NCBI RefSeq assembly: GCF_947253065.1
Contig: NZ_CAMXWS010000057.1
Coordinates: forward strand, 1-6,836
DNA: 6,836 nucleotides
Reading direction: 5' to 3'
Origin: an uncultured Corynebacterium sp.
GTDB lineage: Bacteria; Actinomycetota; Actinomycetes; Mycobacteriales; Mycobacteriaceae
Shown one piece after another: positions 1 through 6,557 of the stretch (its first letter is position 1; the number at the start of each line of letters is the position of its first letter). The position numbers and the translations under genes are program-made. Under the pieces are notes generated by a model. It searched no databases and was not told the DNA's origin. It worked only from the letters and a program-made list of their open reading frames with translations.

Positions 1-178
1 CATAGGAGGACGGGAGATCCTTCGGGTCGGCAGTGACCGTGACGGTGGTGGGAACTTCGACGGTGACGCGTTCAGATTTGCCGCTTTCTGCACTGCACCC
101 GGCCAGTGTGAGTGTGGCAGCTGTAAGCAGACCAGTGACAGCTTTGGCGCGGGTGGATGTGCGAGAAATGGGCATCAT
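1..178 (-). CDS. Putative secreted lipoprotein, N-terminal part (gene runs off the left edge)
   Basis: Reading leftward from an ATG at 178 gives 59 residues with no stop before the window ends. The N-terminus is a clear lipoprotein signal peptide: a basic start (SRTSTRAKA), a hydrophobic stretch (residues 14-26) and the lipobox LAGC with the acylated cysteine at residue 28. After it comes a Ser/Glu/Lys segment and then a Val/Thr-rich stretch (VTVEVPTTVTVTADP), typical of the extended linker of corynebacterial surface lipoproteins. A second ATG at 175 is an equally possible start. The gene follows the DUF2020-like lipoprotein gene after only 9 bases, so the two are probably co-transcribed. The functional domain lies outside the window, so no role can be given. 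Confidence 0.75.
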   Translation of the reverse strand, partial: MMPISRTSTRAKAVTGLLTAATLTLAGCSAESGKSERVTVEVPTTVTVTADPKDLPSSY

Positions 179-187
179 GCCCACATA

Positions 188-775
188 TTAAAGCGCTAGG
201 TTAGCTATTGCCTGTTCGGCGATGGCCTGGGCTTTCACGGATTCTTTCTGGTTGGTCAGCACCACGACAGCGGTAGTGTCCTTCGCCACGGCATACACGG
301 CACCGTCAAAGCCGGGCACTGTGCCACCGCCGGCACGACCTCCGCTCCAACCATCAGGCTGTTCGGCCGGGTCGGTGAGATCCACCGGCGCGGCCCAATC
401 AACGACCTCGCGGGCGGCAGCAGGACTTTCTGTGTGGCGGATGATCACTTGTAGTTGTGGTTCTTCCGGATAAGACCAGAACACGCAGGCAGGAGTATCA
501 AAGCGAGTGTCTGTTCCTTGAGACGTGACTTTTTGGCCATTGGCATCGGCCACGAATTGGGTGTCCAGGTACGGGCACTCGGTCATGCTCTCGCGAGGTA
601 CATCCGGCAAGGCATCGGCAGCCAGTGCGGAATCATGTGTGGGAGCAGAAGTAGGTGCGGCTTCTGGTTCCGCCTGCTCGGCGGAAGAACACGCGGTCAT
701 CGCGGAAAGGGCCGAGGTACAGGCGATGGCACCTGCGGTGAGACGCCAGGTGCGGGCGGGTACGCTCACTTGCAT
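188..775 (-). CDS. Putative lipoprotein, DUF2020-like
   Basis: The product is 195 residues from the ATG at 775. I chose this start because it puts a signal peptide at the N-terminus: Arg residues near positions 8-11, a hydrophobic core, and a lipobox (MTAC) with Cys29 as the likely lipidated residue. An ATG at 784 would add three residues, and longer versions only append sequence antisense to hrrS. Residues about 30-55 are an Ala/Glu/Pro/Thr-rich linker. The folded part has two cysteines (Cys67 in TECPY, Cys97 in PACVFW) suited to a disulfide, and a Gly-rich segment (SGGRAGGGTVPGFDG). It resembles the corynebacterial DUF2020 family from memory; no function is known to me. It probably acts on the outer face of the cytoplasmic membrane. 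It is divergent from hrrS, with start codons almost touching. Confidence 0.75.
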   Translation of the reverse strand: MQVSVPARTWRLTAGAIACTSALSAMTACSSAEQAEPEAAPTSAPTHDSALAADALPDVPRESMTECPYLDTQFVADANGQKVTSQGTDTRFDTPACVFWSYPEEPQLQVIIRHTESPAAAREVVDWAAPVDLTDPAEQPDGWSGGRAGGGTVPGFDGAVYAVAKDTTAVVVLTNQKESVKAQAIAEQAIANLAL

Positions 776-782
776 GACAGCC

Positions 783-2036
783 ATGCTACCGACCAGGGGT
801 AACGGAACGGAGGCGCCAGGCACGCGGGCGCTTGATGTTGGCATCGCGATGCTGACCTTCTTCTTGCTTTTTGTCTCCCTCGCCGGAATCTTCGGTGCGA
901 GCCTTGAACAAGCAGCCGTCATGGTGTTGCTCATCGTGGTGTTCGGCTTCATGTTCGCCTTCGGCATCTTCAATCTTCCGCGCTGGAATACGGTCGGCCG
1001 TTTCGCCTGGTTATTGGGGCTCACAGGCGTGTGGATCGTGGCCATGATGTTCACCCCAGTGGCGATTTACTGGGTATTCACCCTGTTCTTCCTGTTCATG
1101 CGTGCAGTGGACAATTGGATCGGCATTTGTGGCGTGATCGTGCTGCTCGCCATCGCGATCCTCATGCAGGCACCCCGCGGGCTGACTCTCGGCGGGGTGA
1201 TGGGCCCAGCAGTATCCGCGCTGGTGGTCATCATGATCACCTATGCCTTCAAGGTGATCATCCGTGTCAGCGCCGAACGCGCAGCGCTTATCGACGAGCT
1301 TGTGAGCACCCAAGACCGTCTCGCCGCCACCGAACGTGAAGCTGGCGTGGCCCAAGAACGTCAGCGTCTTGCCCACGAAATCCACGACACGGTGGCGCAA
1401 TCCCTGTCCAGTATCCAGATGCTCCTGCACGCAGCGGAACGCGATCTGCGCGAAACCCGGCTGACTGCAGAAGAACTTGAAGTGCCACTTAAACGCTTAG
1501 AAGCAGCACGGCATTCAGCATCGGACAATCTCTCCGAGACCCGCGCGATGATCGCAGCGCTCACCCCGGCACCCCTGTCGGAGACTTCCTTGCCGGAAGC
1601 GCTCGAGCGCATCGCGTCCTCCTTCGCCAATGCCGGTGAGGTCGACATTGACGTGGAGATCGACGGGGAGCCACAGCGCTTGCCCATGCGGGTTGAAGCC
1701 GGATTGCTCAGGATCGCGCAGGGGGCGGTGGGAAACGTCGTTAAGCATTCTGGCGCAACGCGCGCACGCGTGACCGTGACTTTCGCGCCGGCCGAAGTGC
1801 GCCTTGATGTGGTGGATAATGGAGCGGGCTTTGATGCGGACGCGCAGCCCGAAAAACCTGTTGGATTGGGGCATATCGGCCTTGATGCGATGCGGACGCG
1901 CGCCCGTGAGCTCGGTGGCGAGTTGGTCGTTGAATCCGCGCCCGGTGGGCCAACTGCGGTGTCTGTGGCCGTGCCAATTGACGATGCAGAAGAAACCACA
2001 GGTAGGATCAATCAAAAGATTGAGGAGGAAGAATGA
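783..2036 (+). CDS. hrrS: Haem-responsive sensor histidine kinase HrrS (NarL/HisKA_3 type)
   Basis: This is a membrane histidine kinase of 417 residues from the ATG at 783. Six likely membrane segments lie in residues about 18-38, 43-64, 73-90, 92-108, 112-129 and 137-162. A helical linker (163-195) follows, then a HisKA_3 dimerisation domain with the phospho-acceptor His201 in HEIHDTVAQ. The ATPase domain has an N-box (QGAVGNVVKHSG, Asn318), a G1 box (DNGAGFD, Asp345) and a G2 box (GLGHIGLDAMRTRA). The usual N-box Glu is Gly. It would phosphorylate the response regulator encoded by the overlapping next gene. In C. glutamicum and C. diphtheriae HrrS responds to haem and controls haem oxygenase and respiratory genes; that role is inferred here mainly from the partner's close resemblance to HrrA. 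The start is uncertain: ATGs at 774, 783 and 849 are in frame, none has a clear ribosome site, and 849 would begin inside the first membrane segment. Confidence 0.85.
   Translation: MLPTRGNGTEAPGTRALDVGIAMLTFFLLFVSLAGIFGASLEQAAVMVLLIVVFGFMFAFGIFNLPRWNTVGRFAWLLGLTGVWIVAMMFTPVAIYWVFTLFFLFMRAVDNWIGICGVIVLLAIAILMQAPRGLTLGGVMGPAVSALVVIMITYAFKVIIRVSAERAALIDELVSTQDRLAATEREAGVAQERQRLAHEIHDTVAQSLSSIQMLLHAAERDLRETRLTAEELEVPLKRLEAARHSASDNLSETRAMIAALTPAPLSETSLPEALERIASSFANAGEVDIDVEIDGEPQRLPMRVEAGLLRIAQGAVGNVVKHSGATRARVTVTFAPAEVRLDVVDNGAGFDADAQPEKPVGLGHIGLDAMRTRARELGGELVVESAPGGPTAVSVAVPIDDAEETTGRINQKIEEEE
2022..2028 (+). promoter_or_regulatory. Strong ribosome binding site of hrrA inside the end of hrrS
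   Basis: GAGGAGG lies four bases before the hrrA ATG at 2033. It encodes the Glu-rich tail of HrrS (IEEEE), so the kinase C-terminus appears shaped by the need for this site. Together with the ATGA overlap it supports tight translational coupling. Confidence 0.85.
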
Positions 2037-2671
2037 TTCGCGTCTTGCTTGCCGACGATCACGAGATCGTCCGTCTTGGCCTTCGCTCAGTTCTGGAGGC
2101 CGCCGATGACATCATCGTTGTCGGTGAAGTAGCTACCGCAGAAGGTGCGATCGCCACCGCGCAGGCTGGCGGCATTGACGTGATCCTCATGGACCTCCGC
2201 TTCGGTGCCGGCGCCCAGGGCACTCGCGTGACCACGGGTGCGGAAGCCACTGCGGAAATCCGCGCGACCATGGCGAATCCGCCGAAGGTGCTGGTGGTGA
2301 CCAATTATGACACCGATGCGGATATTCTCGGTGCGATCGAAGCGGGCGCTGTTGGCTACATGCTCAAAGATGCTCCCCCGAGCGAGCTGCTGGCTGCCGT
2401 GCGTTCAACCGCGAAGGGCGACCAGGCAATGTCGCCGATGGTGCGCAACCGCCTGCAAACGCGTGACCGTGCCCCGCGCTCCTCGCTCACGCCGCGCGAA
2501 CTGGAAGTGCTCCAGCTCGTTGCTGGTGGGTCCTCCAACCGTGAGATCGGCCAGCAGTTGATGCTGTCGGAGGCAACAGTGAAATCCCACCTCGTGCATA
2601 TCTACGACAAACTGGGCGTGCGTTCGCGTACCTCCGCTGTGGCATCGGCACGCGAACAGGGTGTGCTCTAA
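2033..2671 (+). CDS. hrrA: Haem-responsive response regulator HrrA (NarL/LuxR type)
   Basis: The product is 212 residues, the length known for HrrA, and it reads closely like the C. glutamicum protein as I remember it. The receiver domain (about 1-120) has the acidic pair Asp8/Asp9, phospho-acceptor Asp54 in VILMDLRF, switch Thr90 and Lys112 (MLKDAP). A linker leads to a LuxR-type helix-turn-helix (about 149-209: LTPRELEVLQLVAGGSSNREIG, then SEATVKSHLVHIYDKLGVRSRT). Asp54 is the established phosphorylation site of C. glutamicum HrrA. In that species HrrA activates haem oxygenase (hmuO) and affects haem synthesis and respiratory genes, and its gene is repressed by DtxR. The start overlaps the hrrS stop by four bases (ATGA) after a strong ribosome site, so the two form an operon. 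I see no DtxR box directly upstream in this window. Confidence 0.9.
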   Translation: MIRVLLADDHEIVRLGLRSVLEAADDIIVVGEVATAEGAIATAQAGGIDVILMDLRFGAGAQGTRVTTGAEATAEIRATMANPPKVLVVTNYDTDADILGAIEAGAVGYMLKDAPPSELLAAVRSTAKGDQAMSPMVRNRLQTRDRAPRSSLTPRELEVLQLVAGGSSNREIGQQLMLSEATVKSHLVHIYDKLGVRSRTSAVASAREQGVL

Positions 2672-2680
2672 AAAGAGCGC
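2663..2680. terminator. Possible small hairpin at the hrrA/lsr2 convergence
   Basis: GTGCTCT and AGAGCGC can form a seven-pair stem (one G-U) with an AAAA loop, spanning the hrrA stop codon. No U-tract follows on either strand, so it is a weak candidate. It is the only notable fold near the 24-base gap between the two converging genes. Confidence 0.3.
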
Positions 2681-2695
2681 TGAAAACGCTGCGAA

Positions 2696-3010
2696 CTAGG
2701 CGTTTGCGTTGCGGTAAGCGTCAAGAATCTCGAATGGGATCTTGCCGCGCTGCGCGACCCTAAGCCCCTTCTTGCGGGCCCACTCACGGATCTGGGATGC
2801 CTCAACGCGACTGCGCGGATCCTTCGGCACCTCACGTGCAGCAGCGATATACGGCGTCAATACATCGTGGAAGCGCTGCAGGTTCGCCTTAGACAAGTCA
2901 AGCGCGTAATCAATGCCGTTGAAGCTGAACTTGACTGACTGATGGTCGGATTCCGCCAGCGGCGTCCCGTCAAGGTCGTCGTAATACTGGGTGACTTCAC
3001 GCCGCGCCAT
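2696..3010 (-). CDS. lsr2: Lsr2-family nucleoid-associated DNA-binding protein
   Basis: The product is 104 residues, slightly shorter than the roughly 112 of mycobacterial Lsr2. Residues 1-60 match the oligomerisation domain: the start MARREVTQYYDDLDGT, then VKFSFNGIDYALDLS and a helix ending in AAARE. A short linker (VPKDPRSRVEASQ) lacks the Arg/Gly-rich tract of the mycobacterial protein. The C-terminal DNA-binding domain follows (IREWARKKGLRVAQ, then the minor-groove loop, then IPFEILDAYRNANA). Lsr2 proteins bind AT-rich DNA, bridge it and silence foreign genes, as H-NS does in enterobacteria. The loop that is RGR in well-studied Lsr2 proteins reads Arg88-Gly89-Lys90 here. The ATG at 3010 has a good ribosome site (GAAAGGGA, 3017-3024) and an AT-rich leader, suggesting self-regulation. 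It converges on hrrA. Confidence 0.92.
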   Translation of the reverse strand: MARREVTQYYDDLDGTPLAESDHQSVKFSFNGIDYALDLSKANLQRFHDVLTPYIAAAREVPKDPRSRVEASQIREWARKKGLRVAQRGKIPFEILDAYRNANA

Positions 3011-3016
3011 CGCTAA

Positions 3017-3090
3017 TCCCTTTCTGCAGAAAAGTGTATATATCTAAATTCTAGGTAAAAACTTACTATTAACCAGAATTCAGCGCTGAA
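3017..3090 (-). promoter_or_regulatory. lsr2 upstream region: ribosome site, AT-rich promoter, palindrome
   Basis: Read leftward, the region holds a perfect 12-base palindrome TTCAGCGCTGAA (3079-3090), a likely -10 TAGAAT (3048-3053) with TATATA just after it (3037-3042), and the ribosome site GAAAGGGA (3017-3024), seven bases from the ATG. Bases 3028-3080 contain only 12 G/C in 53, far below the surroundings. No convincing -35 box is visible. Confidence 0.55.
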
Positions 3091-3118
3091 GAGGGGTGGC
3101 GCGACGTGTGCGGTAGAA

Positions 3119-3757
3119 CTAGTCGCGCTGCAGCTTTTCCTGGATCTCCGCAGCCAGGGTGTTGATGTCGCGGTCGATCGTGCCGTGTGCGAGACGACGC
3201 TGAGCATCATTCATCTGCTCGACGTTGTTCACGGCATTGTCCAGTTCATCCAGACGCACCTCGGCATCACGACGGAACTTATTGTCCAGCGAGTCATTGT
3301 CGTCGATCTGGCGACGGATTGCCTCAACGCGGCCCTTGAGCTCAGCGCCCTGGCTGGAGTAGCGCGCCATCTCAGTCGCGGTCAGACCAGCTGCGCGCGC
3401 ACGGTCATTGACCTGCTTCTCCTGGTAGGACGTCAGCGCACGGTACACCAGCGGAATGAGCACCGGAAGGAGAATACGGGAAGCGCCGACCCACTGCTTG
3501 GCCTTCTTTTTGGTCAGGCCGGATTCCTGAATCTTCTTCAGCTCGGTCTTGGCCAGCTGCTTCTCGTGCTTCTGCTTATTCTTGAGGCCCTTCTTCTCTT
3601 CCTTGAGCAGGCGCTTTTCTGCTTTGTCCAAAAGCTTGGCGGTGCGCTTGTCCTGCTTTGCCTCGTCCTTAGCCAGCTGGCGTGCGCGTGCCTCAGCCGC
3701 CTTGATCTCGGCCTTGGTCTTCGCGCGGGATTTACGGATGCTTTCGAACAGTCCCAT
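3119..3757 (-). CDS. Lys/Glu-rich helical protein with one membrane segment, DUF6474-like
   Basis: The product is 212 residues from the ATG at 3757, chosen because AGGAG (3768-3772) lies ten bases before it; an ATG at 3811 would add 18 unconvincing residues. Residues about 8-85 are a long, very charged helix dominated by Lys, Glu, Ala and Arg and probably form a coiled coil. One hydrophobic segment follows (about 89-108, GASRILLPVLIPLVYRALTSY), with KKKAK just before it. The rest (110-212) is again helical and charged (VEAIRRQIDDND, LDELDNAVNNVEQM). The lysines before the membrane segment favour a cytoplasmic N-terminus. It resembles an uncharacterised actinobacterial family (DUF6474, from memory). 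The function is unknown. It lies upstream of lsr2 on the same strand, 108 bases apart, but lsr2 seems to have its own promoter. Confidence 0.8.
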   Translation of the reverse strand: MGLFESIRKSRAKTKAEIKAAEARARQLAKDEAKQDKRTAKLLDKAEKRLLKEEKKGLKNKQKHEKQLAKTELKKIQESGLTKKKAKQWVGASRILLPVLIPLVYRALTSYQEKQVNDRARAAGLTATEMARYSSQGAELKGRVEAIRRQIDDNDSLDNKFRRDAEVRLDELDNAVNNVEQMNDAQRRLAHGTIDRDINTLAAEIQEKLQRD

Positions 3758-3854
3758 GGTTTCGGTGCTCCTGATCAGTTTGAATGTCGTTTCGCTATTT
3801 GTCCCATTCAACTTTACCCATCTCGAGCCATTAGGCTTGGGCTCGGTGAAAGAA
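3758..3854. promoter_or_regulatory. Divergent promoter region with a 7-bp inverted repeat
   Basis: These 97 bases separate two divergent genes. TTGAATG (3780-3786) and CATTCAA (3805-3811) form an inverted repeat with an 18-base spacer, a possible operator. For the rightward gene, TTCAAC (3807-3812) and TAGGCT (3832-3837), 19 bases apart, are a weak promoter candidate. For the leftward gene only the ribosome site at 3768-3772 is clear. Confidence 0.35.
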
Positions 3855-5372
3855 ATGGGAAGCGATGAAATTTCGCTCGTGCGGGCGGGCGATCTCGTGG
3901 GGTGCAGGTACCACCTGCGCCAGCGTTTGGCTCACCCCGAGATTCCGCCGCTACCCGAGGCGGTGGAGCGCCAACCACAGGTCGACGCCGGGCGCGCCGC
4001 AGTCTTTGGGCTTCTGCCTGAGCAAAGAGCGCTTGGCGACGGCAGGCGTAAACCCTTCTCCCGCCTCTTCCTCGACCCAGCTGCACCGGTGGCAGAGCGT
4101 GAAGCCGCAACCCGCAAGGGGATTAAAGACCGCGCCACCTTGATCATTGATGGGGCACTGACCGGTGTGATCGATGGCGTGCCGGTGCTCGCCGAGATCG
4201 ATGTTCTCGTGCGCCAAGAAGATGGGGCATACCTGCCGGTGATTGTGTCTAACCACCGTGTGGCACGTTCCAGTGAGACCACCACGATGCAGTTCATCCC
4301 CACCCGCCGACTGGGTCTGGGCAAGCCTTTGGAAACTGGAGCGAAAGCCCGCCATCACACAGTCGATGGCTACCGGATTGCCCTTGCGTATCTGCTCTTG
4401 GCTGATGCTGGCATTGCTGCTGAGCTCGGGGGCGTGGTCGGCCAGGACCGCGAGCGCGCATATCTCGGGCAGGCTGACCGTTATGTTGAGGCCCTGCGTG
4501 CGGCGCTGGCCACGCCGACGCCTACCCAGCCGCTGCGCCTGAAACAATGCGCGAGCTGCCGTTACTGGGCATTGTGCGAGCCGGAACTGAAAGAAATGGA
4601 CGATATTTCGCTGGTCTTCCCAGGCCAAAAAGCTCGTCCTTTGCGTGAACGCGGTATCACTACGGTCGCTCAGACCATCGACGCTGATCTGGGGGAGACC
4701 AGCAAGATCGCGCGTGCTTGGCGGGAAGGTATTCCGGTGCTGGCGCGAAGTGATTTCGAGCCTGGCCCGGAATTGACTGGCGATGTTGAGATTGATGTGG
4801 ATATGGAGGCCTACCTCGACCAAGGCGCCTACCTGTGGGGCGCATTTGATGGCACTGACTACCGTGCCTTCGCAACGTGGGAAGAAGTTGGCGGTGCGGA
4901 TAGTTCTGCCGAGGAGGAGAATTTCCACGCTTTTTGGTCCTGGCTGCGCGCCACCCGTAAGCAAGCACATGAGCAGGGCAGGACCTTCCGCGCCTATTGC
5001 TACGCGGCGGGAGGCGAGAACCACTGGTTGATGGCTTCAGCCCGCCGCTTCGAATCTATTGATGAAGCGGAGGTGCGAGCCTTTATCGCCTCCGATGAAT
5101 GGGTCGATGTGTTCTCCCATGTCCGCCGTCACCTCGTGGGCACAGACGGGCTGGGACTGAAAGTCGTCGCACCCGTTGCTGGTTTCCATTGGGACGATGA
5201 CGATGTGGATGGGGAGCGGTCGGTGGCGTTGCGTCGAGAAGCACGCTTGGGCAGCGTTGATGCCCGTGAGATGCTGATCCGCTATAACGAGGACGACTGC
5301 CGTGCGACGGCCGCTGTACGCGCCTTTCTTAAGGCTGGGGCTCCGGGGATCCCCCGCCTTTCTTCACTGTGA
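3855..5372 (+). CDS. TM0106-family RecB-like nuclease with RNase H-like C-terminal domain
   Basis: The product is 505 residues from the ATG at 3855. A GTG at 3846 is a possible start; neither has a clear ribosome site, and longer versions run antisense into the divergent gene. Residues about 1-245 resemble a PD-(D/E)XK (RecB/Cas4-like) nuclease: an N-terminal motif LVGCRYHLRQRL, then LTGVIDGVPVLAEIDVLVR (Glu114, Asp116) and LPVIVSNHRV. Cys17 plus Cys232, Cys235 and Cys241 (CASCRYWALC) match the four-cysteine arrangement that holds an iron-sulfur cluster in AddB and Cas4. Residues about 308-495 look like a DnaQ/RNase H-fold exonuclease: IDVDMEAY (Asp316, Glu318), LKVVAPVAGFHW, and the terminal motif RYNEDDCRAT (Asp480/Asp481). 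This order is typical of TM0106 proteins, whose substrate is unknown to me; DNA repair or nucleic-acid processing is an inference. Its end overlaps the convergent MFS gene by 44 bases. Confidence 0.85.
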   Translation: MGSDEISLVRAGDLVGCRYHLRQRLAHPEIPPLPEAVERQPQVDAGRAAVFGLLPEQRALGDGRRKPFSRLFLDPAAPVAEREAATRKGIKDRATLIIDGALTGVIDGVPVLAEIDVLVRQEDGAYLPVIVSNHRVARSSETTTMQFIPTRRLGLGKPLETGAKARHHTVDGYRIALAYLLLADAGIAAELGGVVGQDRERAYLGQADRYVEALRAALATPTPTQPLRLKQCASCRYWALCEPELKEMDDISLVFPGQKARPLRERGITTVAQTIDADLGETSKIARAWREGIPVLARSDFEPGPELTGDVEIDVDMEAYLDQGAYLWGAFDGTDYRAFATWEEVGGADSSAEEENFHAFWSWLRATRKQAHEQGRTFRAYCYAAGGENHWLMASARRFESIDEAEVRAFIASDEWVDVFSHVRRHLVGTDGLGLKVVAPVAGFHWDDDDVDGERSVALRREARLGSVDAREMLIRYNEDDCRATAAVRAFLKAGAPGIPRLSSL

Positions 5373-6552
5373 GCGCCAACCACGTAGCAATACCCACGAG
5401 CAAAGCCAGGAAGCCGCAGATGATGCCGATGAATCCGGCCCAACTGGTGAACTGGAAGAGCCAGCCGGTCAGCGCGCCGAGCGCCGAAGAGCCGATGTAA
5501 TAGAAGAACACATAAGCACTCGATGCCTCCGCGCGGTCATGCGTGGCCACCTGGCCCACCCAGCCGGATGCGACCGAGTGCATGGCAAAGAAGCTTGCCG
5601 TGAACAACAGCAGGCCCGCGAGCGTGAACCACAGGTTGCCACTGATCAGCGTGATTGCGCCGAGCAGCATGATCGCCGCCGAGATGGCCATCACGCGACC
5701 GCGACCAGCTTGCTTGACGTACACGCCAGCGCGTGCCGACGACCACGTGCCCGATAGATACATCAGATACACCAGCCCCGCCAGCGCGGGTGGGAGTCCG
5801 AAGTGGTCGATCGCGCGGAAGCCGAACATGTTGTACACCGACACGAACATGCCCATGCCCAGAAACGCGGTGGCATAAAGCCCGACAAGCCGCCAATCAG
5901 ACAGGTGGCGCAGCATGGCGGAGAGCTCATTGCTGGGGTTCAGCCTCTTCGGCTCAAACCGGCGTTGTGCTGGCAGTAGCGCCCACATGATCAGAGAGAA
6001 CGTCAAAGCAGTGACTGCACCGGCGAACAGGGCCCAACGCCAGCTAGCCACCTCCAAGGCGAAAGCTGGAATGAGACGACCGATGAGACCGCCAATAGAA
6101 TTGCCGGCGATATACAGGCCCATCGCACCGGCAGCATCAGAAGACTCGATCTCCTCGGAGATCCACGTCATAGCCACTGCCGGGGTGCCGGCAATGAGGC
6201 AGCCTTGAATGAAACGCATCACGATGAGCTGCTCGCCCGTCTGCGCCAACGGTAGGCACAAGCCCAGGGTGGTGGCCAAAAGCGCGGAGATGATCAGCAC
6301 GCGTCCGCGGCCGAAGCGTTCGGAAAGAATTGAAGCCGGTACCACGCACAAAGCCAGTCCGCCGGTCGTGGCAGACACGGTTAGGGCTGCGCCACCCTCG
6401 GTCATGCCGAGTTCGTCGGTAAGCGTTGGCAGGAGCGCTTGCGTGGCATAGAGGGAATTGAAAATAGCTAGACCAGCGAAAAGAAGTGCGAAACTGGCGC
6501 GCCGGTACTCGGCAGTGCCCTTGCGGATCCCTTCTGGTCTTTGTGGCTCCAT
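5329..6552 (-). CDS. MFS transporter, YnfM-like (12 membrane segments)
   Basis: The product is 407 residues, the normal size for a 12-helix major facilitator. Family marks include FNSLYATQALLPTL in helix 1, a motif-A-like loop between helices 2 and 3 (SERFGRGRVLI, residues 77-87), RFIQGCLIAGTPAVAM in helix 4, and AGNSIGGLIGR in helix 5 (149-159). A charged central loop (about 195-220) joins the halves, with GRGRVMAI after helix 8. The set fits the YnfM-like drug:H+ antiporter branch, so it probably exports a small molecule; the substrate cannot be told. No ribosome site precedes the ATG at 6552, but GATAGT lies just upstream, pointing to a leaderless transcript. A DtxR-like box lies 59-77 bases upstream. 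If it controls this gene, export of a siderophore or a haem-related compound is a reasonable guess, unproven. Confidence 0.88.
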   Translation of the reverse strand: MEPQRPEGIRKGTAEYRRASFALLFAGLAIFNSLYATQALLPTLTDELGMTEGGAALTVSATTGGLALCVVPASILSERFGRGRVLIISALLATTLGLCLPLAQTGEQLIVMRFIQGCLIAGTPAVAMTWISEEIESSDAAGAMGLYIAGNSIGGLIGRLIPAFALEVASWRWALFAGAVTALTFSLIMWALLPAQRRFEPKRLNPSNELSAMLRHLSDWRLVGLYATAFLGMGMFVSVYNMFGFRAIDHFGLPPALAGLVYLMYLSGTWSSARAGVYVKQAGRGRVMAISAAIMLLGAITLISGNLWFTLAGLLLFTASFFAMHSVASGWVGQVATHDRAEASSAYVFFYYIGSSALGALTGWLFQFTSWAGFIGIICGFLALLVGIATWLALTVKKGGGSPEPQP

Positions 6553-6557
6553 AACTA

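Noticed and set aside
196..204. TAGGTTAGC, resembling a DtxR half-site just before the partial lipoprotein gene
   Set aside because: Only one half matches; the other half (TATTGCC) does not. It also encodes the last residues of the DUF2020-like protein, so chance is likely.
525..782. Longer N-terminus of hrrS starting at 525
   Set aside because: This part is antisense to the lipoprotein gene, and the membrane domain begins after 783; the extension has no domain features.
3549..3854. Longer N-terminus of the nuclease starting at 3549
   Set aside because: It is the antisense of the coiled-coil protein gene; the family motif LVGCRYHL begins shortly after 3855.
3185..3868. Leu-rich rightward open frame of 227 codons
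   Set aside because: It is the complement of the Lys/Glu-rich coiled-coil gene, which has a good ribosome site and sensible composition; complements of Lys/Glu codons give false Leu/Phe-rich proteins.
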